DNA of 64,000 bases from Planctomyces sp. (GTDB taxonomy: Bacteria; Planctomycetota; Planctomycetia; Planctomycetales; Planctomycetaceae): NCBI GenBank assembly GCA_016795105.1, contig JAEUIH010000013.1, positions 1 to 64,000 of the forward strand. Reading direction: 5' to 3'. A program made the position numbers and the translations under genes. The notes under the pieces were generated by a model that saw only the letters and a program-made list of their open reading frames with translations, ran no database searches and had not been told where the DNA came from. This document shows, piece after piece, positions 10,080-17,361 of the stretch (the first letter of the stretch is position 1; each line of letters begins with the position of its first letter).

Positions 10080-12020
10080 ATGACTTCGACCTGCCCTGAT
10101 GCAAATACACCGCAGGCCTCTGATTCGAATGCAGTGATTAACATCTCGTGCTATAAGTTCGTGCCGCTCGACAATCTGCCAGCACTGCGAGATACGATCC
10201 GCGAAGAAGCAGTGCGTCTGAACCTTCGAGGCACCGTTCTGCTCAGCAACGAAGGCATCAATCTGTTTGTTGCTGCACAGCGCAATGAACTCTCTCAGTT
10301 TGTGACATTTCTCAGACAAGACCCTCGATTCAGCGATCTTCAGCCGAAGGAGAGCCTCAATACATATCAGCCGTTCAACCGTATGCTGGTCAAGATCAAG
10401 AAGGAGATCATTGCATTCGGTATTGAATCGGTGGACCCCGTTCGGGAAACATCACCCAAGCTCTCTGCAAAGGAGCTCAAGCAATGGCTCGATGATGGCC
10501 GCAAAGTCCATCTGCTGGATGTTCGCAATGACTACGAATACGACCTTGGCACTTTCGACAGCGCCATCAAAATGGGGCTCGACCACTTCAGGGAGTTTCC
10601 GGATGCTGTTGCTCGGCTTCCGGAAACGATGAGGCATGAGCCCATTGTGATGTTTTGCACCGGAGGAATTCGTTGTGAAAAGGCGGGGCCCTTTATGGAG
10701 CAGGCTGGTTTCGAGCACATCTACCAGCTTGATGGTGGCATCCTGAAGTATTTCGAAGAGGTCGGTGGTGATCACTACCATGGCGAGTGTTTCGTATTTG
10801 ATCAGCGAGTCGCCGTCGATCCGAACCTGAAAGAAACCCCCACCACACAGTGCTACGTGTGCCAGGCGGTTGTCAACAGCGACGATCAGAAGTCGCCCAG
10901 GTATGTCCCTGGTGTCTCCTGTCCAGCATGCTATCTCGATGAATCTGACCGAATGGCACTGCTGTTGCAGCATCGTTCGGTGCAGTTACACGCCGCTGTT
11001 CAGCCACTTCCGGGAAGTCAGCCCTATTTCAATAACCGGCCTTTGAATATTCCGGAACGTTTCGACGGAATGACGCTGCTGGATTGCCTCGATCACTGGC
11101 ATCCGCAGGTTGGTCGCGAAGAGTGGGAGCAAAGAATCCGGAATTCCATGATTGCTCCGTCTCAACCTCACAGCCGAAGGATCCGACGGAGAAAGTCGCC
11201 ACAAGTGCAATTACCGCTGAGCCCGGATCGTATTGTGCGAAGCGGCGAACGATTTGACCACTTGCTGCCAGGCACTGTCGAACCCGATGTTCGTTCCGAT
11301 GTGCAATTCCTGTTTGAAGATGAACAACTGATCGTCATTCAGAAACCCGCTCCTTTGCCAATGCATCCATGTGGGCGTTACAGCAGAAACACACTCCGAC
11401 ATTTCCTGAATCAGATTTATTATCCCGAACGCCCTCATATGGTGCACCGCCTCGATGCAAACACGTCGGGAGTGCTTCTTCTCTGCCGACGCAAGGCTGT
11501 CGCCCGGCAGGTTCAACCATTATTTGAACATCGACAGGTCGAAAAGCTATACGTCGCTCGGGTCCATGGATGTCCTGATAGCGATGAATTCATCTGCACG
11601 GCAGGGATCGGTCGACTTCCGGAAGAAGGAGGACTACGCAGCGTGGACGATGCCGAAGGTGATGATGCATGCACAGAATTCCGAGTTCTCAGGCGATATG
11701 ACGACGGCACGTCTCTGATCGAAGCGAAGCCCTTGACCGGCAGGACGAATCAGATCCGAGCTCATCTCTGGCATCTTGGGTTTCCAATCTGTGGTGACCC
11801 GGCATGGCTGCGTGATGGATGCCTTGGCGAAAATCGCACTTTGAGTATTGATGAACCTGTCATGTGTCTTCACGCATACCGGATCACGCTTGAAATTCCA
11901 GAGCGAGGCCGGATGACTTTTGAAGCGTCAATGCCGGATTGGGCTGTTGCTGGTACACTGTCGGGCATAGCAGGGACTGGTTCGTCATCGAATGTTGCAA
12001 TATCGGAGTCGATCTCTTAA
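10080..12020 (+). CDS. Fusion: TrhO (UPF0176) rhodanese tRNA hydroxylase + RluA-type pseudouridine synthase
   Basis: 646 residues. Residues ~20-290 are TrhO/YceA-like: an acylphosphatase-like N-terminal domain (RGTVLLSNEGIN), a rhodanese domain with loop CTGGIR starting at Cys193, and a Cys-rich tail (CYVCQAVV, CPACY). TrhO makes 5-hydroxyuridine at tRNA U34. After a linker, residues ~415-630 are an RluA-family pseudouridine synthase with HRLDANTSG, catalytic Asp459, and the conserved TGRTNQIRAHL block. Both active-site motifs look intact, so both activities are likely. The ORF is continuous; a sequencing fusion is unlikely because no frame change is needed. Which uridine the RluA half modifies is unknown. 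It is the last gene of the 6650-12020 run. Confidence 0.9.
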   Translation: MTSTCPDANTPQASDSNAVINISCYKFVPLDNLPALRDTIREEAVRLNLRGTVLLSNEGINLFVAAQRNELSQFVTFLRQDPRFSDLQPKESLNTYQPFNRMLVKIKKEIIAFGIESVDPVRETSPKLSAKELKQWLDDGRKVHLLDVRNDYEYDLGTFDSAIKMGLDHFREFPDAVARLPETMRHEPIVMFCTGGIRCEKAGPFMEQAGFEHIYQLDGGILKYFEEVGGDHYHGECFVFDQRVAVDPNLKETPTTQCYVCQAVVNSDDQKSPRYVPGVSCPACYLDESDRMALLLQHRSVQLHAAVQPLPGSQPYFNNRPLNIPERFDGMTLLDCLDHWHPQVGREEWEQRIRNSMIAPSQPHSRRIRRRKSPQVQLPLSPDRIVRSGERFDHLLPGTVEPDVRSDVQFLFEDEQLIVIQKPAPLPMHPCGRYSRNTLRHFLNQIYYPERPHMVHRLDANTSGVLLLCRRKAVARQVQPLFEHRQVEKLYVARVHGCPDSDEFICTAGIGRLPEEGGLRSVDDAEGDDACTEFRVLRRYDDGTSLIEAKPLTGRTNQIRAHLWHLGFPICGDPAWLRDGCLGENRTLSIDEPVMCLHAYRITLEIPERGRMTFEASMPDWAVAGTLSGIAGTGSSSNVAISESIS

Positions 12021-12051
12021 ATCCTGACTCAGAGTCATCAGGAGTCCTTAC

Positions 12052-13497
12052 ATGCTGCGGAATCAGAAGCCTCAATGTTCGAGTTCGCAGATGAACCGAA
12101 GACAGTTTTTTGATACCAGTCGATTTTGCCTGGGGCCAGCGACTCTGGCTCTGCTGAATCAGAAATACTCCGGTGCTGATGAAAAACGTCCGGCCCCTGA
12201 GTTTCCTGGACCTCATCTGCCACCACGAATTAAGCGAGTCATCTTCCTGTACATGGCAGGCGGACCGTCGCAGTTCGAGACGTTTGATTATAAACCCGTC
12301 CTGGCCGGAATGGATGGGCAGCCAATGCCTGAATCCTACACCAAAGGACAGCCAATCGCGCAACTTCAGGGGCAGGAACTGAAATGCCTCGGCCCTCTGA
12401 CAACATTTCGATCATGTGGAGAATCGGGGCAACTGATCAGTGACTTTCTGCCGTGGCATCGCAAAATGGCGGACGATCTTTGCGTCATTCGCTCCATGGT
12501 GACCGAGCAGATCAATCACGATCCGGCACATACGTTTATGAATACCGGAACTGGCCTGAGTGGACGACCATCCATGGGATCCTGGATCACTTATGGTCTT
12601 GGCTCAGAAGCTCAGAATCTCCCAGGCTTTGTAGTAATGACCAGTGTCGGAGGAAGGAACCCACAGCCAATATCATCACGCCAATGGTCAGCCGGATTTC
12701 TTCCAGGCAAGTTTCAGGGGGTTGAATTCAACAGCACCGGATCACCTGTGCATTATCTCGACTCTCCACCTGGAGTCACCAGAGCAGGGCAGCGACAACT
12801 GATCAACACCATTCAGGAACTGAACAGGCATCGTCTTGCGGATTCGATCAACCCCGAATTGGAAACCCGAATCGCAGCCTACGAAACAGCATTTCAAATG
12901 CAGGTGGCCGTCCCTGAACTGGTCGACATGAGCAACGAACCAAAACACATCCTCGATATGTACGGAGCGGTACCGGGAGATGGTTCATTTGCCTCGAATT
13001 GCCTGCTGGCTCGCAGAATGGCGGAACGGGGCGTCCGATTTATTCAGCTGTATCACCGTGGCTGGGACCACCATGGAGGCCTTGTTGGCTTCATGACCAC
13101 CTGCAGCAAACTAACCGATCAGCCTGCATGGGCGCTTGTTCAGGATTTGAAGCAGCGAGGCATGCTGGATGAGACGCTGATTCTGTGGGGAGGTGAATTT
13201 GGCAGGACTCCCATGTTCCAGGGAAAGGGTGGTGCCGGCCGGGATCACCACATAAAAGCATTCACAATGTGGGCTGCTGGAGGCGGAATTCGTGCCGGAA
13301 TGTCATATGGTGCCACAGATGAGCTAGGATATCATGCAGTCGAAGATGTCGTTCACGTTCGTGATCTTCATGCGACGATGTTGAGACTGCTGGGGCTCGA
13401 TCACCAGCAACTATCCGTCCGATTCCAGGGATTAGATATGCGTCTGACAGGGGTTGAGCCTGCACGCGTGATCACTGAGATTCTTCAACAGGGTTAG
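12052..13497 (+). CDS. DUF1501 secreted protein (sulfatase/alkaline-phosphatase fold, planctomycete type)
   Basis: 481 residues. The chosen ATG has AGGAG seven bases upstream; an internal ATG (MNRRQFFD, 13 codons on) is the alternative. NRRQFF looks like a twin-arginine export motif, though the following hydrophobic stretch is short. DUF1501 hallmarks are the YMAGGPSQFETFDYKP block after the signal, GWDHHGG, and WGGEFGRTPMFQGKGGAGRDHH near the C-terminus. The family is greatly expanded in planctomycetes and usually sits beside DUF1549/DUF1553 cytochrome-like proteins. Here that partner is absent and a DUF1559 gene follows. The enzymatic activity is not known. Confidence 0.92.
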   Translation: MLRNQKPQCSSSQMNRRQFFDTSRFCLGPATLALLNQKYSGADEKRPAPEFPGPHLPPRIKRVIFLYMAGGPSQFETFDYKPVLAGMDGQPMPESYTKGQPIAQLQGQELKCLGPLTTFRSCGESGQLISDFLPWHRKMADDLCVIRSMVTEQINHDPAHTFMNTGTGLSGRPSMGSWITYGLGSEAQNLPGFVVMTSVGGRNPQPISSRQWSAGFLPGKFQGVEFNSTGSPVHYLDSPPGVTRAGQRQLINTIQELNRHRLADSINPELETRIAAYETAFQMQVAVPELVDMSNEPKHILDMYGAVPGDGSFASNCLLARRMAERGVRFIQLYHRGWDHHGGLVGFMTTCSKLTDQPAWALVQDLKQRGMLDETLILWGGEFGRTPMFQGKGGAGRDHHIKAFTMWAAGGGIRAGMSYGATDELGYHAVEDVVHVRDLHATMLRLLGLDHQQLSVRFQGLDMRLTGVEPARVITEILQQG

Positions 13498-13525
13498 ATG
13501 CACCGTCAATTGAGAGGTTCGAAAC

Positions 13526-14569
13526 ATGAAGAGTCAAAAATTGGGACTGAAGTCTCCTGAGAATCGGCAGGACTCACAGATTCCGCACAAACGTCAGGGT
13601 TTTACCCTGATCGAACTTCTGGTAGTGATTGCAATTATCGCGTTGCTGGTCGCGCTGTTGATGCCAGCTGTGCAACAGGCTCGAGCAGCCGCACGCAGGT
13701 CGCAGTGTCAGAACAACCTGAAGCAGATTGCGTTAGCGCTGCACAATTTCCATGATACGTTTCAGGCGTTTCCACCAGCGAGACTGATCATGGATGAGAC
13801 GCAACCTCCGAATGACGAAGGAACGCTGATTGGTCTGGATGAGCCTAGCTGGCTGGTCCGAATTCTGCCGCAGCTGGAGCAGAACGCGTTTTATACGCAG
13901 TGGGACATTTATAAGCCGTATGGCATGCACCCGATCGAAGTTCGTCGGCAGCCTGTAAACGTCTTTCTGTGTCCGGAACGCCATTCAGCGACAAATGCAG
14001 TTGCCCCGGACAGTCGAATCGAAGTGACATTTCCCTGTGGCTGCCCGGCAGGCGCGCAGATTGTTCCTGGTGGTGCGGTGACTGATTATGCTGGGAATCA
14101 TGGTGATCCATCTCCCGGAACATCTGGCCTGCAGACAGACTTTTACTGGGGAGGGAATGGGACGGGAGTCCTGATCTCAAGCCGTCCCAAAATTGTTGGT
14201 GAAGGAATCGCCCAGACGTGGGTCGATAAAATTTCGATGGGCGAAATTGATGACGGCACAAGCAACACTCTCATGGTGGGCGAGACTCATGTTCCAAAAG
14301 ATCAGATGAACAAGAGTCCTTACAATGGACCAGCGTATTTTGGTCGGCACGTGAGTCATTTTTGTCGTATCGGTGGCCCCGGAATTCCAATTGCGCATAA
14401 CTCAACCGATCCCCGAGGCAACCTGTTTTCGTATGGGAGCGACCACACAGGCTATGTGAACTTTGCTCTGGCGGACGGAAGTGTTCGAACCATCAGCACT
14501 TCGCTCAATACTCGAGTTCTTGCGAATCTGAGTCATCGAGCTGATGGGCAGACGGTTGGAGAATTCTGA
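13526..14569 (+). CDS. DUF1559 pseudopilin-like protein
   Basis: 347 residues. Near residues 24-50 is a type IV prepilin cleavage and methylation motif (RQGFTLIELLVVIAIIALL), so it is likely processed by a prepilin peptidase and assembled or held at the membrane. The DUF1559 body follows, including QCQNNLKQIALALHNFHDT and the C-terminal FALADGSVR signature. This family is multiplied in planctomycete genomes, and its role in pseudopilus or surface structure is still inference. GAGAGG lies upstream of the ATG. A small lipoprotein gene follows 37 bases later, the usual neighbour. Confidence 0.94.
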   Translation: MKSQKLGLKSPENRQDSQIPHKRQGFTLIELLVVIAIIALLVALLMPAVQQARAAARRSQCQNNLKQIALALHNFHDTFQAFPPARLIMDETQPPNDEGTLIGLDEPSWLVRILPQLEQNAFYTQWDIYKPYGMHPIEVRRQPVNVFLCPERHSATNAVAPDSRIEVTFPCGCPAGAQIVPGGAVTDYAGNHGDPSPGTSGLQTDFYWGGNGTGVLISSRPKIVGEGIAQTWVDKISMGEIDDGTSNTLMVGETHVPKDQMNKSPYNGPAYFGRHVSHFCRIGGPGIPIAHNSTDPRGNLFSYGSDHTGYVNFALADGSVRTISTSLNTRVLANLSHRADGQTVGEF

Positions 14570-14606
14570 TCTGGAATTGCGGTCGTTGAACGCGGGGGGA
14601 CCTGGA

Positions 14607-15038
14607 ATGTATCGCTGGGCGAGTTCGATTCTGACACTTACGTTTGCCTGTTTACTGTTGACAGGATGTGGTGAGTCCCGGGTGGCCACTTATCCGGTAA
14701 AGGGTAAAGTTCGGTTCGCGAATGGGGCTCCTGTCCGAACGGGTATTGTGGAGTTTGGGTCGGAGGACCAGCAGGTCACAGCCTCGGGCAAGATCCAGAC
14801 AGATGGCACATTTGTTCTGGGCACTTACACGGCGGATGATGGAGCGGCGGCGGGTGAGCACAAGGTGATTGTCATGCAGTTGATCATCAACGACGGCCTG
14901 ATCAAGCATGTTCATGATCACGGCGGGGCAGTAGATCCGATGTTTGCTTCGTATCAGACGACGACATTGAAGGCTGTTGTCGAAGCGAAAGAGTCCAATG
15001 AGATCGAGTTGATTGTGGAACCGGCCAAGAGGCGCTGA
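14607..15038 (+). CDS. Small transthyretin-like lipoprotein
   Basis: 143 residues from the ATG of MYRWASS, picked because GGGGGGA lies six bases upstream and it opens directly into a lipoprotein signal with lipobox LLTGC. A longer ORF starting inside DUF1559 is not needed. The mature part (YPVKGKVRFANGAPV, then GKIQTDGTFVLGTY) is the beta-sandwich, carboxypeptidase-regulatory-like pattern found in many planctomycete lipoproteins next to DUF1559 genes. The lipid anchor would hold it in the outer or inner membrane. No catalytic residues are seen. Confidence 0.82.
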   Translation: MYRWASSILTLTFACLLLTGCGESRVATYPVKGKVRFANGAPVRTGIVEFGSEDQQVTASGKIQTDGTFVLGTYTADDGAAAGEHKVIVMQLIINDGLIKHVHDHGGAVDPMFASYQTTTLKAVVEAKESNEIELIVEPAKRR

Positions 15039-15083
15039 GTTCGCAACGAAGTGCTGTGTGAATTCCGGGGAGAGCAATCCCGG

Positions 15084-15674
15084 TTATTCCACTTTGGTTC
15101 GCAGAACTCCCACAAGAACACCGCGAATTTCAACGCGACCAGGAGCCAGCATGAGTGGTTTCATGCGGCGATTGGCGGGCTGCAGAATGATCAGGCTGTC
15201 TTTTTGAACATAGCGTTTGAGAGTTGCTTCGCCGCCATCGACAATCGCGGCGACTGTTTGACCGCTTCGAGCGCGTGTGGCATGGCGAATGATGGCCAGG
15301 TCTCCGTCGTTGATGCCATCGAGTATCATCGAATCGCCACGAACACGCAGCAGGAAGTGATCTCGAGGATCAAAATGTTCGGTCAGATCGAATGTTTCAA
15401 TATGTTCCTGAGCTTCGATGGGAACACCGGCGGCGATGTTTCCGAGGACACGAAACGGGGGCAAGCGGTGACCGGCCTCTGCAAGCAGCATTTCAGCATC
15501 GCCTCCCAAAATTTCAGCCAGCCGAATAAGTGTTTCTCGACCACACGGCTGCCGCCCGTTCTCGATATGTGACAAATGACTGAAGTGAATTCCAACCCGG
15601 GGCGCAAGCTCCCGCAGCGAAATCCCTCTGGCCTTTCGCAGCTTCTGCAGCGTTTCTCCAATTCCCGTAGCCAT
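15084..15674 (-). CDS. XRE helix-turn-helix repressor with LexA/S24 self-cleavage domain
   Basis: 196 residues. Residues ~5-62 form an HTH_3 domain (ISLRELAPRVGIHFSHLSHIENG). Residues ~73-196 are a LexA/CI/UmuD S24 peptidase fold: a candidate Ala82-Gly83 cleavage bond, Ser115 in RGDSM, and Lys153 in ATLKRY, with spacing close to E. coli LexA (84/85, 119, 156). So it should self-cleave when activated RecA is present. True LexA uses a winged-helix DNA-binding domain; the XRE domain here is CI-like, so calling it the SOS LexA would be a guess. GGGAG lies seven bases before the ATG. It ends 46 bases from the convergent lipoprotein gene. Confidence 0.87.
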   Translation of the reverse strand: MATGIGETLQKLRKARGISLRELAPRVGIHFSHLSHIENGRQPCGRETLIRLAEILGGDAEMLLAEAGHRLPPFRVLGNIAAGVPIEAQEHIETFDLTEHFDPRDHFLLRVRGDSMILDGINDGDLAIIRHATRARSGQTVAAIVDGGEATLKRYVQKDSLIILQPANRRMKPLMLAPGRVEIRGVLVGVLRTKVE

Positions 15675-15699
15675 CTACCGCTCCCATCATCAATCGATC

Positions 15700-15726
15700 G
15701 TAGGTTGGGCATTCCTGCCCGACCCC
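15700..15726 (+). repeat. GTAG-headed palindromic repeat, family 2, copy 1
   Basis: Starts GTAG, then arms GGTTGGGCA / TGCCCGACC around a TTCC loop (nine pairs including one T-G). It lies between the minus-strand repressor gene and csrA. A second, partial copy follows 50 bases later and a third is at 37777. Confidence 0.7.
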
Positions 15727-15755
15727 ACTCACCGCTCGCCCCGCTCACCGCACCC

Positions 15756-15777
15756 CCGGCATTCCTGCCCGACCCAA
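15756..15777 (+). repeat. GTAG-type palindromic repeat, family 2, copy 2 (partial)
   Basis: The core GGCATTCCTGCC and the right flank CGACCCAACTCACCG match copy 1, but the left side, including GTAG, is degraded to CACCCCC. The spacer between copies is itself made of CTCACCGC-like repeats, which suggests local slippage or duplication. Confidence 0.6.
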
Positions 15778-15830
15778 CTCACCGCCAGTCGGTGCAGGAC
15801 GCCGATCCTGCAATGAAATCCTGTATTGAA

Positions 15831-16028
15831 TCAGTCGGACCCCTCCAGACTGGTCATCGCATGAAACATAAGGTCTGCTCGAGGAATCAGTTCGCCACGC
15901 CGGACTGTTTCTGACAATGGAGCATCAATCCCGATCTGACAGTTCCCCGAATTCAATTTTAGAATCCGAATTCGTGTCGTTTCGTTAATGATGATTTCTT
16001 CGCCTTCCCTTCGTCGAATCACAAGCAT
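15831..16028 (-). CDS. csrA: CsrA carbon storage regulator (RNA-binding protein)
   Basis: 65 residues. MLVIRRREGEEIII, then RIRILKLNSGNCQIGIDAP and V.R.EL are the CsrA beta-strand pattern. CsrA dimers bind GGA motifs in 5' leaders and block or alter translation. The ATG has AAGGAG eight bases upstream; a GTG directly before it is also in frame. The usual flagellar neighbours (fliW, flgL) are not in the window, so its targets cannot be inferred. It sits upstream of the S24 repressor on the same strand. Confidence 0.95.
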   Translation of the reverse strand: MLVIRRREGEEIIINETTRIRILKLNSGNCQIGIDAPLSETVRRGELIPRADLMFHAMTSLEGSD

Positions 16029-16494
16029 CACTGCGTCTCCTTCTTTGACCGGTTTCTGATCCGATCCTGTGTTGTGTGCGATTGTTGAGTCGTTTTCTGA
16101 TCAGCTGCATGTAGTGTAGTGTTACAACACAACGACTCGAATGATATCAGCGTCTCGCTGGGACGCAAGAGCAGTTTGAGGATTTCGAAAGTGGGTACTG
16201 CTGATCAAAAAACACGGGCAATTCATGCTGAATCTCGCCGTCGTCCCCCATCGCAGCCGCATATGCTTTCGCCTGATCACGGAGAGTAGATAGGATCCAG
16301 TCGGGACAACAGATTCACCCTGCATAAATCCAGTGTCATGTGATCTGTGCCGAACTGTGATCTGTGCCGAACTGTGTCTGCACCCGACCATCACTTGAAT
16401 CCCCGAGGTTCTCGTGGTCTACTGCCCTGTTCCCTACCCGTCTTCTTTCCACCGCACCAATAGCTTTTTACTGCACCAAGAGTTCCGCCACACC
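16029..16494. other. Intergenic region between csrA and the DUF455 gene
   Basis: 466 bases between divergent genes. It holds the csrA ribosome site (16037-16042) and an A/T-richer stretch near 16080-16135 that could carry promoters. It also has a 17-base tandem duplication at 16341-16374. A 90-codon minus-strand frame covers part of it but shows no recognisable protein features. No RNA gene was recognised. Confidence 0.6.
16341..16374. repeat. 17-base perfect tandem duplication
   Basis: The unit TGATCTGTGCCGAACTG occurs twice with no spacer, 120 bases upstream of the DUF455 start. It could be a doubled regulator site or simple slippage. Confidence 0.85.
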
Positions 16495-17361
16495 ATGGAA
16501 GTTCGCGCGTTCGCTGAACAGGTCCTGCTTTCTGAGTCTCTCGATAAGAAGACGGAACGCATATCCGCAGAACTCACAGATCGATCACCCGGTGCTCCTC
16601 TGCACATGGAACGTCCGGTGCGGCCAGCCAATCTGCAGTTTGCAGCACGGCGAACGGCTCCTGCTATGCCAAAGGCAGATGCACTCAACGATCCCGCCAA
16701 ACGTGCGATTGCACATCATATCATGGCCAACCACGAACTGCAGGCGCTGGAAGTGATGGCGATGGTGCTGCTCGCTTTCCCTGATGCTCCAACAGATTTT
16801 CGGATTGGCGTCGCGAAGGTGATGTTTGATGAACAGCGACATACTCGCATGCATGCTCAACGATGTTGCGAGTTGGGACTAAACTTCGGTGATCTTCCGG
16901 TGAACTCATGGATCTGGCAGAAAGCCAGAAGCTTCACTTCCGTTCTCGAATACTGCGCAGGGCTCCCTCTGGTCTTCGAAGGTGCCAACCTGGATCACTC
17001 GGTGGAGTTCGAGCTTTGGTTTCGCAACGTCGGAGACCGTCGCAGCGCGGCGATTATGCGAGCCATTCACAAGGATGAGATCCATCACGTTCGATTCGGC
17101 ATCGAATGGCTCAGAAAACTCAAACCTCCTCACATCTCCGACTGGGAAGCGTGGATTTCCAGCCTGCACTGGCCCGTACGTCCGGTTCGAGCCCGAGGAA
17201 CAATGTTTCAGACAGATGCTCGACTCCAGGCCGGACTAACACCGGAGTTCATCGAACAACTGCGTCTGTATCAGGATGATCCGGCTATTGTCGCTGCTCA
17301 GACTGCGGCACCGCTCCGAACCCAGGCCCCCGCAACGGAAGACTCAACAGGTTCGGAATGA
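16495..17361 (+). CDS. DUF455 ferritin-like protein
   Basis: 288 residues from the ATG of MEVRAFAEQVLLS; an upstream GTG would add 27 residues that do not fit the family. The start lacks a strong ribosome site, so it is uncertain. The helical core has the paired carboxylate/His pattern of ferritin-like di-iron proteins: NHELQALE near residue 80, FDEQRHTRMH near 112, and KDEIHHVRFG near 194. DUF455 proteins are linked by fold to tRNA-hydroxylating MiaE-type enzymes, but the reaction is not settled. The last 77 bases overlap the end of the convergent AsmA-like gene. Confidence 0.85.
   Translation: MEVRAFAEQVLLSESLDKKTERISAELTDRSPGAPLHMERPVRPANLQFAARRTAPAMPKADALNDPAKRAIAHHIMANHELQALEVMAMVLLAFPDAPTDFRIGVAKVMFDEQRHTRMHAQRCCELGLNFGDLPVNSWIWQKARSFTSVLEYCAGLPLVFEGANLDHSVEFELWFRNVGDRRSAAIMRAIHKDEIHHVRFGIEWLRKLKPPHISDWEAWISSLHWPVRPVRARGTMFQTDARLQAGLTPEFIEQLRLYQDDPAIVAAQTAAPLRTQAPATEDSTGSE

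Noticed and set aside
15700-15777. Possible CRISPR-like repeats
   Set aside because: Only two irregular copies, each palindromic with a GTAG head; no spacers of even length and no cas genes.
16122-16394. 90-codon minus-strand frame upstream of csrA
   Set aside because: It has no ribosome site, an odd Cys/Arg/His-rich composition and includes the 17-base tandem repeat; no family pattern recognised.
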